Positions 18,198-27,134 of a stretch of DNA of 64,000 nucleotides are shown here, piece by piece; within the stretch, counting starts at the first letter, position 1, and each line of letters begins with the position of its first letter. Source of the stretch: Chromatiales bacterium. GTDB taxonomy: Bacteria; Pseudomonadota; Gammaproteobacteria; Chromatiales; Chromatiaceae. The stretch covers positions 62,001 to 126,000 of the forward strand of contig JANQRK010000022.1 in the NCBI GenBank assembly GCA_028284585.1, written 5' to 3'. Below the pieces are notes generated by a model. The model made no database searches, was not told the origin of the DNA, and saw nothing but the letters and a program-made list of their open reading frames with translations. Position numbers and translations under genes: made by a program.

Positions 18198-18236
18198 CTC
18201 CCTAGACCGCTATCACAGTCCGTCCTTGTATCGGCA

Positions 18237-18275
18237 AAACCCGGTCAACACCGGACGGGGCTTTTGTTAGTATCG
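18237..18275 (+). terminator. Weak terminator-like or leader hairpin before the MotA-like gene
   Basis: CCGGT-CAAC-ACCGG (18241-18254) sits inside an AAAACC...GGGGCTTTT frame, ending in CTTTTGTT. It could terminate transcription from the hairpin array or form part of the leader of the motor genes. The stem is short, so the call is tentative. With the array, this accounts for most of the 18018-18339 gap; no gene is seen there. Confidence 0.35.
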
Positions 18276-18339
18276 CCACGCCCTAAGCAGCACGGCAAGA
18301 AAGTCCCGCGTCGAGGACGCGCCATGCGAGGTTAGCGAC

Positions 18340-19272
18340 ATGGAAAGCATACAACTGCGGCACAACTTCAGCCGCGACAGCCTACTCAGAATGCTCCTGT
18401 TGGCAGCACTGGTGGCTGGGCTGGGTATCTGGAAATTCGACCTGATCCACGCCGTCTACTTCAAGGATCAGTTGACCCAGATGGGTCTGGTCATCAACGG
18501 GGCCATATTGGCGCTATTTGCACTCGGACTGCTGCGCACTACCGTCATCTTGATCGGTTACATGCGCGAAGAGAGCGCACTGATCGAGTTTGCAGATAAC
18601 CTCGACCGGCGACCGGATAGCGATCCGCTCCAGGCGATCGACGGCGACACTATGATCGCGCGGCGTTTTGCCACCATGCACCGGCTACATGAGTCGCGCA
18701 CACCGATTAATCAAAATGCGCTGGCCGCCACGCTGGTCGCCAGCGAGAGCACGCGCAATGGCACACCGCGCTACATCAACAATATTCTCATATTGACCGG
18801 CGTGTTCGGCACCATCGTATCATTGTCGATCGCCTTGCTCGGTGCCTCCGAAGTTCTCGACAATGCAGTGAATGCGACCGGCATGAACATGGTCATCCAC
18901 GGCATGTCGACGGCATTGTCCACCACGATTACCGCTATCGTCTGCTATGTGCTCTTCGGCTATGTCTATCAGCGCCTCACCGACGCACAAACCAACCTGA
19001 TCAGCGGTATCGAGCAAATCACCACCAGCCACTTGATACCACGCTTCCATGTTCAAACCGACAATGTCGTGTATGAATTCACCGGTTTACTCCATTCATT
19101 ACAAGGTCTGGTCGATCAGCTGAAACAATCCCAGCTCGGCTTCGAGGCCACTCGAGGCCAACTGACCAACATCATCACTCAGCATCGCCAGAAGGGGGAC
19201 TCACTGGACAAGCGGCTCGACACCATCGCGCACCAATTGCGCGTCGGCTTCCGCCTGCGGGATGACGAATGA
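18340..19272 (+). CDS. MotA/TolQ/ExbB-like proton-channel subunit
   Basis: 310 residues with four hydrophobic helices at about 16-36, 48-68, 150-175 and 185-212. The last two (NNILILTGVFGTIVSLSIALLGA and a following TALSTTITAIVCYVLFGYVY) have the spacing and polar threonines of the MotA/ExbB family core. A large cytoplasmic loop lies between helices 2 and 3, and a C-terminal helical tail of about 90 residues follows. It overlaps the next gene by 4 bp (ATGA). Such subunits form pentamers around a dimeric B-subunit and convert ion flow into motion. It is not flagellar MotA, which is normally longer in conserved motifs. GAGG lies 8 nt before the ATG. Confidence 0.8.
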   Translation: MESIQLRHNFSRDSLLRMLLLAALVAGLGIWKFDLIHAVYFKDQLTQMGLVINGAILALFALGLLRTTVILIGYMREESALIEFADNLDRRPDSDPLQAIDGDTMIARRFATMHRLHESRTPINQNALAATLVASESTRNGTPRYINNILILTGVFGTIVSLSIALLGASEVLDNAVNATGMNMVIHGMSTALSTTITAIVCYVLFGYVYQRLTDAQTNLISGIEQITTSHLIPRFHVQTDNVVYEFTGLLHSLQGLVDQLKQSQLGFEATRGQLTNIITQHRQKGDSLDKRLDTIAHQLRVGFRLRDDE

Positions 19273-20297
19273 ACCAGGACGGTTTCACGGACCTGCGCCT
19301 GGGTCGCGGCAGCGGCGAAGGCCAAGAGGGGTTCTGGCCTTCGTTCACCGACATCATGACGGTGATCGTGATGATTTTCTTAATCGCACTGGTGGTCTTG
19401 ATGGTACGCAACATGGAGCTGGTGAGTCAGTTGCGAGCAACCATGGAAGCAGAGAGGATCGCGGCCGCACTGGCGGCGGCAACCGGCAAAGAGAAGGATC
19501 AGCTATCCAGCGCATTGGATCGCACCGAGGATCGGCTGCAACGAATGCAGCTCGAGGTTATGCGTCTACAAGACGAAGGCCAGCGCCGTGAGGCCTTGAT
19601 CAGCGAGCAACGACGCCGTATCGATGCGCTATCCACCGAGCGCGATGACCTAGCCCAGCAGAAGGCGCAACTGATGCTGGCACGCAGGCGCTTGGAGACC
19701 GATCTCGAGGGACGCCAGACACAGCTCGACCAGGCGCAGCGAGAGATCGAGCAAAAACAGCAACAACTCAATACCGCGCAGCAAGACACTGCGGCCCTCG
19801 AACAAGACATGCAACAACTAAGGACGCGCTTCGCCGAGAGTCAGAACGAGGCCGATCGATTGCAGAATGCCCTGGCCGAACAGCGTCTGCAGATCGAGCA
19901 GGCACGCCGCAGCGGACTCGACCTCGAGCGGCGCTATCTGGTGTTGGCCGGCGACTATGACGAACTCAAGGTCAAATACGACAAGCTGGTTCGCCCTGCA
20001 CGCAGCTCGGCCGGACGTCATCTGGTCGAGGTTCGCTACCAAAAAATCGGCGGCGAATACCGCATTGCCTGGCGAGAAGGCAGCTCGGGTAGCTTCCGAC
20101 CGATCAGCCGCCGGCAGCTCAACGCCACACTGGCAGAGCTATCTTCAGATAAGGCCAACGGCCTGTACGTAAAGGTGATCTTTCCGGAGAACAGCGGTCT
20201 ATCGTATAGCGAGGCCTGGGAATTCACCCAGCACCTGCACAGCAACTACGATTACTACTTCAAGCGCAGCGGCACCACGGGGCGCAGCACACCCTGA
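19269..20297 (+). CDS. MotB/ExbD-like subunit with long coiled coil and no OmpA domain
   Basis: 342 residues. The N-terminus has FWPSFTDIMTVIVMIFLIAL (22-41), a single membrane helix with Asp28 placed as in the DFMT motif of MotB, the proton-carrying residue. Residues about 55-235 are an uninterrupted, Gln/Arg/Glu-rich coiled coil. Residues about 245-335 form a compact alpha/beta domain (LVEVRYQKIGGEYRIAW, GLYVKVIFPE, YSEAWEFTQHLHS). MotB and ZorB end in an OmpA-type peptidoglycan-binding domain, which is absent here. With its partner it should form an ion-driven stator whose load attaches to the coiled-coil or terminal domain. The cellular role is unknown. Confidence 0.78.
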   Translation: MNQDGFTDLRLGRGSGEGQEGFWPSFTDIMTVIVMIFLIALVVLMVRNMELVSQLRATMEAERIAAALAAATGKEKDQLSSALDRTEDRLQRMQLEVMRLQDEGQRREALISEQRRRIDALSTERDDLAQQKAQLMLARRRLETDLEGRQTQLDQAQREIEQKQQQLNTAQQDTAALEQDMQQLRTRFAESQNEADRLQNALAEQRLQIEQARRSGLDLERRYLVLAGDYDELKVKYDKLVRPARSSAGRHLVEVRYQKIGGEYRIAWREGSSGSFRPISRRQLNATLAELSSDKANGLYVKVIFPENSGLSYSEAWEFTQHLHSNYDYYFKRSGTTGRSTP

Positions 20298-20338
20298 GGC
20301 CAGGCACCCGGCCGGTTGCGCACCACAGCACCAAAGCC

Positions 20339-20695
20339 TCAAGAAGCGGGCTTGATCTTTTCCTTAATACGAGCAGCCTTGCCGGTCAGGCCGCGCAGGT
20401 AATAGAGCTTGGCACGACGCACGTCGCCACGCCGCTTGACCTTCACCGTCGCAACACTGGGACTGTGGGATTGAAATACCCGCTCGACGCCCTCGCCGTG
20501 CGAAATCTTGCGCACCGTAAAAGAAGAATTGAGGCCGCGGTTACGCTTGGCGATGCACACCCCCTCGAAGGCCTGCAGCCGCTCGCGCTGTCCCTCCTTG
20601 ACCTTCACCTGGACAATGACGGTATCGCCGGGGCCGAACTCGGGCAGTTGCTTGCCCATCTGTTCTTTTTCAAGTTCTTGGATGATGTTGCTCAT
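20339..20695 (-). CDS. rplS: 50S ribosomal protein L19
   Basis: 118 residues of normal length: [32 protein letters not shown] and a basic C-terminus with [15 protein letters not shown] are L19 hallmarks. It is the last gene of the rpsP-rimM-trmD-rplS operon. AGGAG lies a few bases before the ATG. Confidence 0.98.
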   Translation of the reverse strand: MSNIIQELEKEQMGKQLPEFGPGDTVIVQVKVKEGQRERLQAFEGVCIAKRNRGLNSSFTVRKISHGEGVERVFQSHSPSVATVKVKRRGDVRRAKLYYLRGLTGKAARIKEKIKPAS

Positions 20696-20713
20696 CGCCG
20701 CAGCTCCTGTACT

Positions 20714-21451
20714 TCAAGTGCCCTCGCGAGCACGGATGAAATCGTTCAGTAGATCCTGTTCTTCGCCGCTCAGCCGGCGATCCTCTAGGAGATCGCGTCT
20801 ACGCAGCCAGGTCCGTCCCAAGGCCTGTTGAAGACGCCAACGGCGTATTCGCTCATGATCGCCGGATAATAATACTTCCGGCACCCGTTTCCCCTGAATC
20901 TCCTCGGGGCGCGTGTAATGTGGGCAATCCAGCAGGCCATCCATGTAAGAATCCTGCTGCGCCGAGTCTGCATGCCCGAGCACGCCAGGCAGTAAACGGA
21001 CCACGGCATCCACCAAGACCATCGCCGCCAGTTCACCGCCCGACAGTACATAGTCGCCGATCGAGTACTCTTGATCGACATGGGTCGCGATCAGGCGCTC
21101 GTCAATGCCCTCGTAGCGACCCGCTAGCAACACCAGCCCAGGTTGGGCAGCCAGTGCATGCACCGCCTGCTGGTCTAGCCGACGGCCCTGGGGGCTCAAA
21201 TAGAGCACCGAACTGCGCCCAGCCGCCGCGCGCGCTCTCTCGATCGCCTCGCGCAATGGCCCGAAGGTCATCACCATGCCTGGACCGCCCCCATAAGGCC
21301 GGTCGTCGACAGTACGATGCGGATCGGCCGCGTAGTCGCGCGGATTCCACAGCGACAACATCACTTGGCCACGCTCGATCGCCCGACCGGTAACGCCGTA
21401 GCGTAGTGCGGCAAACATCTCCGGAAACAGGCTGATCACGTCGAAGCGCAT
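20714..21451 (-). CDS. trmD: tRNA (guanine-N1)-methyltransferase
   Basis: 245 residues from the ATG at 21451 ([13 protein letters not shown]), which has AAGGAAA 5 nt upstream; a longer frame from 21484 is less likely. Knot-fold SPOUT motifs are present: [35 protein letters not shown] and the C-terminal HYTRPE. TrmD forms m1G37 in tRNA and prevents +1 frameshifting. The position between rimM and rplS is canonical. Confidence 0.97.
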   Translation of the reverse strand: MRFDVISLFPEMFAALRYGVTGRAIERGQVMLSLWNPRDYAADPHRTVDDRPYGGGPGMVMTFGPLREAIERARAAAGRSSVLYLSPQGRRLDQQAVHALAAQPGLVLLAGRYEGIDERLIATHVDQEYSIGDYVLSGGELAAMVLVDAVVRLLPGVLGHADSAQQDSYMDGLLDCPHYTRPEEIQGKRVPEVLLSGDHERIRRWRLQQALGRTWLRRRDLLEDRRLSGEEQDLLNDFIRAREGT

Positions 21452-21461
21452 GACCGTTTCC

Positions 21462-22004
21462 TTAAAATTCCGGGTCCCATTCAACCCGCATCACACCTAG
21501 GTCGAGGTCAACCTCGCGCACCATCTGGCCCCAGACGTAGGGGATCAGGCGTTCGCGCTCGCCTTGGACGACTATCACATCGTTCGCACCGGTCTCGAAC
21601 AGCCGTTCGATACGCCCCAGACTGACCCCGTCGGTCGTCTCAACCGCAAGCCCGATCAGGTCCGCCCAGTAGTACTCGCCTGGCCGGCTCGGCTCGGGCA
21701 GCTGCCCGCGTTGCACCTGGATGTACGCACCAATGAGCTGCTCCGCCGCGTCACGGTCATCACATCCGACCAACTTGGCGACCACGCTTTTGCCCTGCAG
21801 ACGCCCGGCGCTGACGATGTGCGTCGCACGTTGCCCACGCTGCTCTAGGCACCAAGGCGAGTAGCGCACAATATTGTCGCGGGGGCTGGTCTCCGAGTGC
21901 ACCTTCACCCACCCCTGTATGCCGTATGCTCCGGTGACACGGCCTAGCATCACTAGGCGCTGCTCGCCAGCCTTATCTGGCGTAGCCCGATCGGGGTCGT
22001 TCAA
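21462..22004 (-). CDS. rimM: Ribosome maturation factor RimM
   Basis: 180 residues if it starts at the TTG at 22004, which has GGGAG 6 nt upstream; the longer ATG-started frame (from 22103) overlaps rpsP and has a non-protein-like prefix. [18 protein letters not shown] is the RimM N-terminal barrel, and [11 protein letters not shown] plus [18 protein letters not shown] form the PRC-barrel. RimM binds S19 during 30S assembly. Use of a TTG start is worth noting for annotation. Confidence 0.93.
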   Translation of the reverse strand: MNDPDRATPDKAGEQRLVMLGRVTGAYGIQGWVKVHSETSPRDNIVRYSPWCLEQRGQRATHIVSAGRLQGKSVVAKLVGCDDRDAAEQLIGAYIQVQRGQLPEPSRPGEYYWADLIGLAVETTDGVSLGRIERLFETGANDVIVVQGERERLIPYVWGQMVREVDLDLGVMRVEWDPEF

Positions 22005-22056
22005 CGGACACTCCCGGAACGGCGCGGTGCCCCGGCACGCTGGCGGCGGGTACCCG

Positions 22057-22311
22057 TCAGCCCTGCACGGTCTTGCGGTAGCCGTCGACCAGTTTGCGCG
22101 CACGGTCGCTCAGCTGTCCGCCGACCGACACCCAGTGATCGACACGCGCCAGATCGATGCGCAGACCCTCTTCACCTTCGACCGCAATCGGATTGTAAAA
22201 GCCCAAGCGCTCGATGTAGCGACCGCCGCGCGCGCGACGCGAGTCAGCGGCGACCAGGTGGTAGAAGGGGCGCTTTTTCGCACCGGTTCTTGCAAGACGA
22301 ATCGATACCAT
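22057..22311 (-). CDS. rpsP: 30S ribosomal protein S16
   Basis: 84 residues: [20 protein letters not shown] at the start and the downstream ERLGFYNP segment are diagnostic. It is the first gene of the operon with rimM, trmD and rplS. Confidence 0.98.
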   Translation of the reverse strand: MVSIRLARTGAKKRPFYHLVAADSRRARGGRYIERLGFYNPIAVEGEEGLRIDLARVDHWVSVGGQLSDRARKLVDGYRKTVQG

Positions 22312-22448
22312 TACCTGTTAACCTTACGAAAGCGATTTCATTGAGGCCGAAATCTCTCGACCCGAGGAAACCGCGCATTGTACTTGGTCTAGATTGCCCT
22401 GTGAAGCGGCATTTTGCTGCGGAATCAGCGTTTTGGCGGGGGGAACGC

Positions 22449-22946
22449 ATGACATCGGGAGAGCCCGACAACGACCGGCCAAGGATCCACCGCGGGCCTG
22501 CGCACAGCTCGCCGTACCCAGTAAGCCGCCTGGCCCCACAGATGGGCCTAGTCGACCTGGCGCGCGAAATCGACCAAGCCGACCAGATGGTTTCGGCGCG
22601 CCTGGGCGCCCAGCTCCGAGTAATCGCCGATCAGGTCAAGGCATTGCAGGCGCAGGCCAGGCAGATCTTGGACCAAGCCAAGTCTGACCAACACCTGCAT
22701 CATGCGCGCTGCGCCTTTCGCCGCATACCTGGAAAGGTCTACCACCTGTACGAGGAGGCGGAGGGAACAACATGCTTTTCGATGCTGTCGCCCGATGATT
22801 GGAAGGGCAAGCCACCGCGGCCCTTTCTCGGCTCCTACCGCCTGGAAAAAGATATGACCTGGACAGCGCTCGGCGATACGGAAGGCGCGGACGATGGTCA
22901 ACGGCTAGTCGCGCACCTATTTGAGGCGGCAGACGACCATCGGTAA
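22449..22946 (+). CDS. DUF2452 family protein
   Basis: 165 residues from ATG 22449, preceded by GGGGGGAA; the longer frame starting at 22290 overlaps rpsP and is not likely. SSPYPVSRLAPQMGLVDLAREI near the N-terminus, DQVKALQAQARQILD and KVYHLYEE with FSMLSPDDW are the conserved blocks of DUF2452. The function is unknown. It faces the OmpA-like gene (convergent, 32 bp apart) and is divergent from rpsP. No membrane or signal segment is present. Confidence 0.82.
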   Translation: MTSGEPDNDRPRIHRGPAHSSPYPVSRLAPQMGLVDLAREIDQADQMVSARLGAQLRVIADQVKALQAQARQILDQAKSDQHLHHARCAFRRIPGKVYHLYEEAEGTTCFSMLSPDDWKGKPPRPFLGSYRLEKDMTWTALGDTEGADDGQRLVAHLFEAADDHR

Positions 22947-22978
22947 ACCGGGGCCCCCGGGTCAGCATGCATCACGGT

Positions 22979-23716
22979 TCAGGGTGCGGCCGCATCGGCG
23001 AACTCCAGATGCACCTCGATGCGCCGGTTGCGCCGGTGCGCGGACTTGTCCTGGCCGGCGTCACGCAACCGGGTTTCGGCCAACCCGACCGCCGACAACC
23101 GATCTTTGTCCAGCCCCTGGTCGACCAGGAAACGCAGCATGCTCAACGCCCGGCTGGCCGACAGCTCCCAGTTGCTCTCAAAATATGGGTTCGCCCGTAA
23201 AGGCCGGCGGTCGCTGTGGCCCTCGATGCGCAGGCGCCATGGCGACTGTGCCGGTAGCTGGGGAACCAACCCTTGCAGCACGTCGGCCAAGGGCATGAGG
23301 CGCTCGTGGCCCTCCGCCCCCAGCTCGCCCTTCCCGAAGATGAACACCGGGTCGCTGGCGATGATGAGCCGATCGGACAACACCTCGTATAGCGCGGACA
23401 TCGGCAACCGGCGGCGCAGCGCCCGATAGAACTCGCGCTTAACCGCATCGTGGCGGTGCGGATCTTGGGCCAGGAGCTCGGCCTGCAGACGCTCGATCTC
23501 GCGCGTTTGCTCGGCATTGCGGTGTTCCGCCTGCAACAGAGCTTCGTTAAGACGCTGCAGGCTGTTTTCTATCCCCGCCGCATGACGACGCATCGCCTCG
23601 AGTTGCGCATTGCTCTGCCGGACCAAGTCGGCGCAGGGCTCGGCCGCGGCAACGGCGCCATGGGCGCCGCTCAACAACAGAAGACCAGTCCGCCCAAGAC
23701 GGAGCAAAAGGTGCAT
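22979..23716 (-). CDS. Periplasmic coiled-coil protein with OmpA/MotB C-terminal domain
   Basis: 245 residues from ATG 23716 (MHLLLRLGRTGLLLL), one base after the ffh stop; a frame from 23767 would extend into ffh. A signal peptide ends near AVAAAEP. Residues about 30-95 form a coiled coil. The OmpA-like domain at about 115-240 has FGKGELGAEG, RIEGHSDRRPL, NWELSASRALSMLRFLV and GLAETR with RRNRRIEV, which matches peptidoglycan-binding proteins of the MotB/Pal type. No TM anchor beyond the signal is visible. It may tether a complex to the wall; a link with the MotB-like protein that lacks this domain is possible but unproven. Confidence 0.85.
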   Translation of the reverse strand: MHLLLRLGRTGLLLLSGAHGAVAAAEPCADLVRQSNAQLEAMRRHAAGIENSLQRLNEALLQAEHRNAEQTREIERLQAELLAQDPHRHDAVKREFYRALRRRLPMSALYEVLSDRLIIASDPVFIFGKGELGAEGHERLMPLADVLQGLVPQLPAQSPWRLRIEGHSDRRPLRANPYFESNWELSASRALSMLRFLVDQGLDKDRLSAVGLAETRLRDAGQDKSAHRRNRRIEVHLEFADAAAP

Positions 23717-23717
23717 A

Positions 23718-25109
23718 TCAGAAAGGGAGTCCGCCCCCTGGGGGCATGCCACCCCCCGGCGATCCACCCGGTAATTTGCCCGCCATGCCGCGCATCATCT
23801 TGGCCATACCGCCGCCCTTCATTTTCTTCATGACCTTCTGCATCTGGCTGAACTGTTTCAGCAATTTATTGATGTCCTGCACCTGGGTACCCGAGCCGGT
23901 AGCGATGCGCCGCTTGCGCGAGCCCTTGATCACGGCCGGAAAGGCGCGCTCCTGGGGCGTCATCGAATTGATGATCGCGATCAGTCTATTGATCTCTCGG
24001 TCACCGACTTGCGCCTTGACCGCATCAGGTACCTGCCCCATGCCCGGCAGCTTGTCTAGCAACCCGGACATGCCGCCCATCTGTGCCATCTGCTCCATTT
24101 GCTCTTTAAAATCGTTGAGCGTAAAGCCTTGGCCTTTTTGGATCTTGTTAGCAAGCTTGGCGGCCTTGTCTTGGTCGACCTTAGCGGTAACTTCCTCGAC
24201 CAGCGACAATACATCGCCCATACCCAAGATGCGTGAGGCGACGCGCTCGGGGTGAAAGGGTTCAAGCGCGGTGGTCTTCTCGCCAACCCCGAGAAATTTG
24301 ATCGGCTTTCCGGTGATATGGCGGATCGAGAGGGCAGCACCACCGCGCGCATCGCCGTCACTCTTGGTCAGGACCACCCCTGTCAACGGCAGCGCATCGT
24401 TAAACGCCTTGGCCGTGTTCGCAGCATCCTGGCCGGTCATTGCATCGACCACAAACAAGGTCTCGACCGGCGCGAGTTCGGCGTGCAGGCCTTGGATCTC
24501 GGTCATCATTTGCTCATCGACGTGCATGCGGCCTGCAGTGTCGACGATCAGTACATCGAAGAAGCCCTTGCGGGCGGCAGAGATCGCCTTGCGGGCGATC
24601 GCCAAAGGCTTTTGATTGGACTTGGATGGGTGGAACTCGACCTCGACGTCAGCGGCAAGCCGCTGCAGCTGTTCGATCGCCGCCGGCCGGTAGACATCGG
24701 CGCTGACCACCATCACCTTTTTCTTTTCGCGTTCGCGCAACAAGCGCGCCAACTTGGCGACACTGGTGGTCTTGCCCGAGCCCTGCAGCCCAGCGACCAG
24801 GATCACGGCTGGCGGCTGGGTGGCCAATTCGAGCTCCTCGTTGGCCTCACCCATAACCTGGATCAGTTCGTCGTTGACAATCTTGATCAGGACCTGGCCC
24901 GGGGTCAGGCTGCGCAACACCTCTTCACCCATCGCCTTGGTGCGCACTTGGTCGACAAATTGCTTGACCACGGGTAGCGCGACATCGGCCTCCAGCAAGG
25001 CCATGCGGACCTCGCGCAAGGTGTCCTTGATATTGTCTTCGCTAATCCGCCCCTGTCCGCGGACCTTCTGCATGACGCCGCTTAAGCGGTCGGAAAGGTT
25101 GGCAAACAT
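23718..25109 (-). CDS. ffh: Signal recognition particle protein Ffh
   Basis: 463 residues. NG domain: GLQGSGKTTSVAKLA near 107, DTAGRMHVDEQ and TKSDGDARGGAALS. The M domain from about 330 is methionine-rich, with MQKVMKKMKGGGMAKMMRG. The C-terminus is a Gly/Pro/Met-rich tail. It binds 4.5S RNA and signal sequences for co-translational insertion. The gene is divergent from the ccsA/ypjD-like gene, as in many gammaproteobacteria. Confidence 0.98.
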   Translation of the reverse strand: MFANLSDRLSGVMQKVRGQGRISEDNIKDTLREVRMALLEADVALPVVKQFVDQVRTKAMGEEVLRSLTPGQVLIKIVNDELIQVMGEANEELELATQPPAVILVAGLQGSGKTTSVAKLARLLREREKKKVMVVSADVYRPAAIEQLQRLAADVEVEFHPSKSNQKPLAIARKAISAARKGFFDVLIVDTAGRMHVDEQMMTEIQGLHAELAPVETLFVVDAMTGQDAANTAKAFNDALPLTGVVLTKSDGDARGGAALSIRHITGKPIKFLGVGEKTTALEPFHPERVASRILGMGDVLSLVEEVTAKVDQDKAAKLANKIQKGQGFTLNDFKEQMEQMAQMGGMSGLLDKLPGMGQVPDAVKAQVGDREINRLIAIINSMTPQERAFPAVIKGSRKRRIATGSGTQVQDINKLLKQFSQMQKVMKKMKGGGMAKMMRGMAGKLPGGSPGGGMPPGGGLPF

Positions 25110-25183
25110 AATTCTCTTCCATGGCTGGCCGCCCGGCCGTTCGACCCGGGATTATACGGGTGCAGGCGCCTCAGCGTTATGCC

Positions 25184-26005
25184 ATGATCCTGGACCGGAT
25201 GAACATCACCCTGATCGCACTTCCAGCGGCCCTGCTCTACCTGCTGGGCGGCTTGAGCACAGCAATAAGGCTGTTTGCTGCTCAGGAAGATTGGCGCCCG
25301 CCGCGCAACCTGGGCCTGCTACTGGGATTCGCCGGGCTGCTGATGCATACCCTGATGCTCTATCAAGAGCTATTCACCGGCAGCGGCCTCAACCTAAGCT
25401 TCTTCAACGCGGTCTCTGTCGCCGCCTGGACGATGACCGGCCTACTGCTGGTGTCGGCACTCAGCAAACCGATAGACAACCTCGCAATCCTCGCGCTGCC
25501 AGTCGCCGCGCTCACCGTGCTGCTAGATATGACATATCCGGGCATCCGGTTGCTCAGCGACGACGCCGGCTGGGCACTCCAGGTGCACGTATTGACCTCT
25601 ATGCTGGCCTACAGCTTGCTGACCTTGGCGAGTGCACAAGCTCTGCTACTGGCCGCGCAAAGTGGCCAACTGCGGCGCCGACCGGGCGGCTTCGTCCGCG
25701 CACTCCCGCCGCTGCAAACCATGGAGGCGCTGCTGTTCGAGATGATCGGCCTGGGCTTCGTGTTGCTCAGCGTCACCCTGATCACCGGCTTCTTGTATCT
25801 CGAAGATATGTTCGCTCAGCACTTGGTGCACAAGACGGTGCTGTCGATCGTCGCTTGGATCACCTTTGCAACCCTGCTGTGGGGCCGCTACCGGTTCGGC
25901 TGGCGTGGGCGCAAGGCGATTCGCCTCACCATGATCGGATTTGCGGTGCTGATGCTGGCCTATTTCGGCAGCAAGGCCGTCCTCGAGCTGGTACTGCTGC
26001 GTTAA
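25184..26005 (+). CDS. CcsA/YpjD-type cytochrome c assembly membrane protein
   Basis: 273 residues from ATG 25184 (or 268 from ATG 25199); an earlier ATG at 25121 would add a hydrophilic prefix next to ffh. About eight membrane helices are seen. GFAGLLMHTLMLYQE and ALQVHVLTSMLAYSLLTLASAQAL hold the conserved histidines of the HemX/YpjD branch of cytochrome c assembly proteins, and a later HLVHKTVLSIVAWITF supplies another. The tryptophan-rich WWD haem motif of CcmC/CcmF is not present. The position beside ffh matches YpjD of E. coli. Confidence 0.85.
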   Translation: MILDRMNITLIALPAALLYLLGGLSTAIRLFAAQEDWRPPRNLGLLLGFAGLLMHTLMLYQELFTGSGLNLSFFNAVSVAAWTMTGLLLVSALSKPIDNLAILALPVAALTVLLDMTYPGIRLLSDDAGWALQVHVLTSMLAYSLLTLASAQALLLAAQSGQLRRRPGGFVRALPPLQTMEALLFEMIGLGFVLLSVTLITGFLYLEDMFAQHLVHKTVLSIVAWITFATLLWGRYRFGWRGRKAIRLTMIGFAVLMLAYFGSKAVLELVLLR

Positions 26006-26136
26006 CCCTCAAGACCGGGCGGCACGGCCGGCCGGCGCATGGCGCATCCACCTACCTGGACCAGAATATGCATCCCACTGGGAGGGCGCCGGATTTCTGG
26101 CGCTGATCCGATTCTGTAGAAGCACCCGGGTCCAGC

Positions 26137-27132
26137 ATGAAGACACTGATAACCGGCGCCGACGGCTTCATCGGCTCACACCTCACCGAAGCACTGGTAC
26201 GCCGTGGCCACGAGGTCCGGGCATTCGTGTTCTACAACAGCTTCGGGCACTGGGGCTGGTTGGACGAATCACCCGACGAAATCCGCCGTGAACTGGATGT
26301 CTTTGCCGGCGATATACGCGATCCGCACGGGGTACGCCGTGCCATGCAGGGGTGCGATACCGTCCTCCACCTGGCTGCACTGATCGGTATCCCCTATTCG
26401 TACCATTCACCGGATGCCTACGTGGACACCAATGTGCGCGGGACCTTGAATGTGGTGCAGGCGGCACGCGATCTGGGTATCAACAAGGTAGTCCATACCT
26501 CCACCAGCGAGGTCTATGGCACGGCACGCTATGTCCCCATCGACGAACACCACCCGTTACAGGGGCAGTCACCCTATGCGGCAACCAAGATCGGTGCTGA
26601 CCAAATCGCGCTGTCATTCTATCGCGCCTTTGAGACCCCGATCACGGTGGCACGGCCGTTCAACACCTTCGGCCCACGCCAGTCGGCGCGTGCGGTGATA
26701 CCCACGGTGATCACCCAAATCGCCAGCGGCGAACGTGTGTTGAAGCTCGGCGCACTGCACCCGACACGTGACTTCAACTATGTGCACGACACAGTCGACG
26801 GATTCATCGCCCTAGCCGAATCCGACCAAGTACTCGGTGAGGAGGTCAATCTGGGCAGCAATTATGAGATCAGCATTGGCGATACCGTGCAACTAGTCGC
26901 CGAGGCCATGGGTGCGGAGGTAGAGATAACCACCGACGCGCAGCGCCTGCGCCCGGAAAACAGTGAAGTCGAGCGCCTTTGGGCCGACAATGCCAAGGCC
27001 CGCAAACTACTTGGCTGGCAGCCACGTTTCGGCCAAGGTGACGGCTTCCGGCATGCGCTCGCCGAGACCGCGGACTGGTTCACCAATCCGGCGAATCTTG
27101 CCCGCTACAAACACGGCCTCTACAACGTCTAA
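26137..27132 (+). CDS. legB: NDP-N-acetylglucosamine 4,6-dehydratase (LegB-type)
   Basis: 331-residue extended SDR. TGADGFIGSHL near the start is the NAD-binding loop, SPYAATKIGADQ carries the catalytic Tyr-x3-Lys, and RPFNTFGPRQSARAVIPT is typical of LegB-type enzymes. AFVFYNSFGHWGWLD near 30 is a strong subfamily marker. In the characterised legionaminic acid route the enzyme makes the 4-keto-6-deoxy sugar from GDP-GlcNAc. It is the first gene of a five-gene operon, and the next gene begins 2 bp after its stop. Confidence 0.88.
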   Translation: MKTLITGADGFIGSHLTEALVRRGHEVRAFVFYNSFGHWGWLDESPDEIRRELDVFAGDIRDPHGVRRAMQGCDTVLHLAALIGIPYSYHSPDAYVDTNVRGTLNVVQAARDLGINKVVHTSTSEVYGTARYVPIDEHHPLQGQSPYAATKIGADQIALSFYRAFETPITVARPFNTFGPRQSARAVIPTVITQIASGERVLKLGALHPTRDFNYVHDTVDGFIALAESDQVLGEEVNLGSNYEISIGDTVQLVAEAMGAEVEITTDAQRLRPENSEVERLWADNAKARKLLGWQPRFGQGDGFRHALAETADWFTNPANLARYKHGLYNV

Positions 27133-27134
27133 AC

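Noticed and set aside
18340-20297. Zorya defence system (ZorA/ZorB)
   Set aside because: The B-like subunit lacks the OmpA domain, the A-like subunit lacks the long tail of ZorA, and no zorC/D/E helicase or nuclease gene is nearby.
22290-22448. N-terminal extension of the DUF2452 protein
   Set aside because: It overlaps rpsP, and a good ribosome site precedes ATG 22449.
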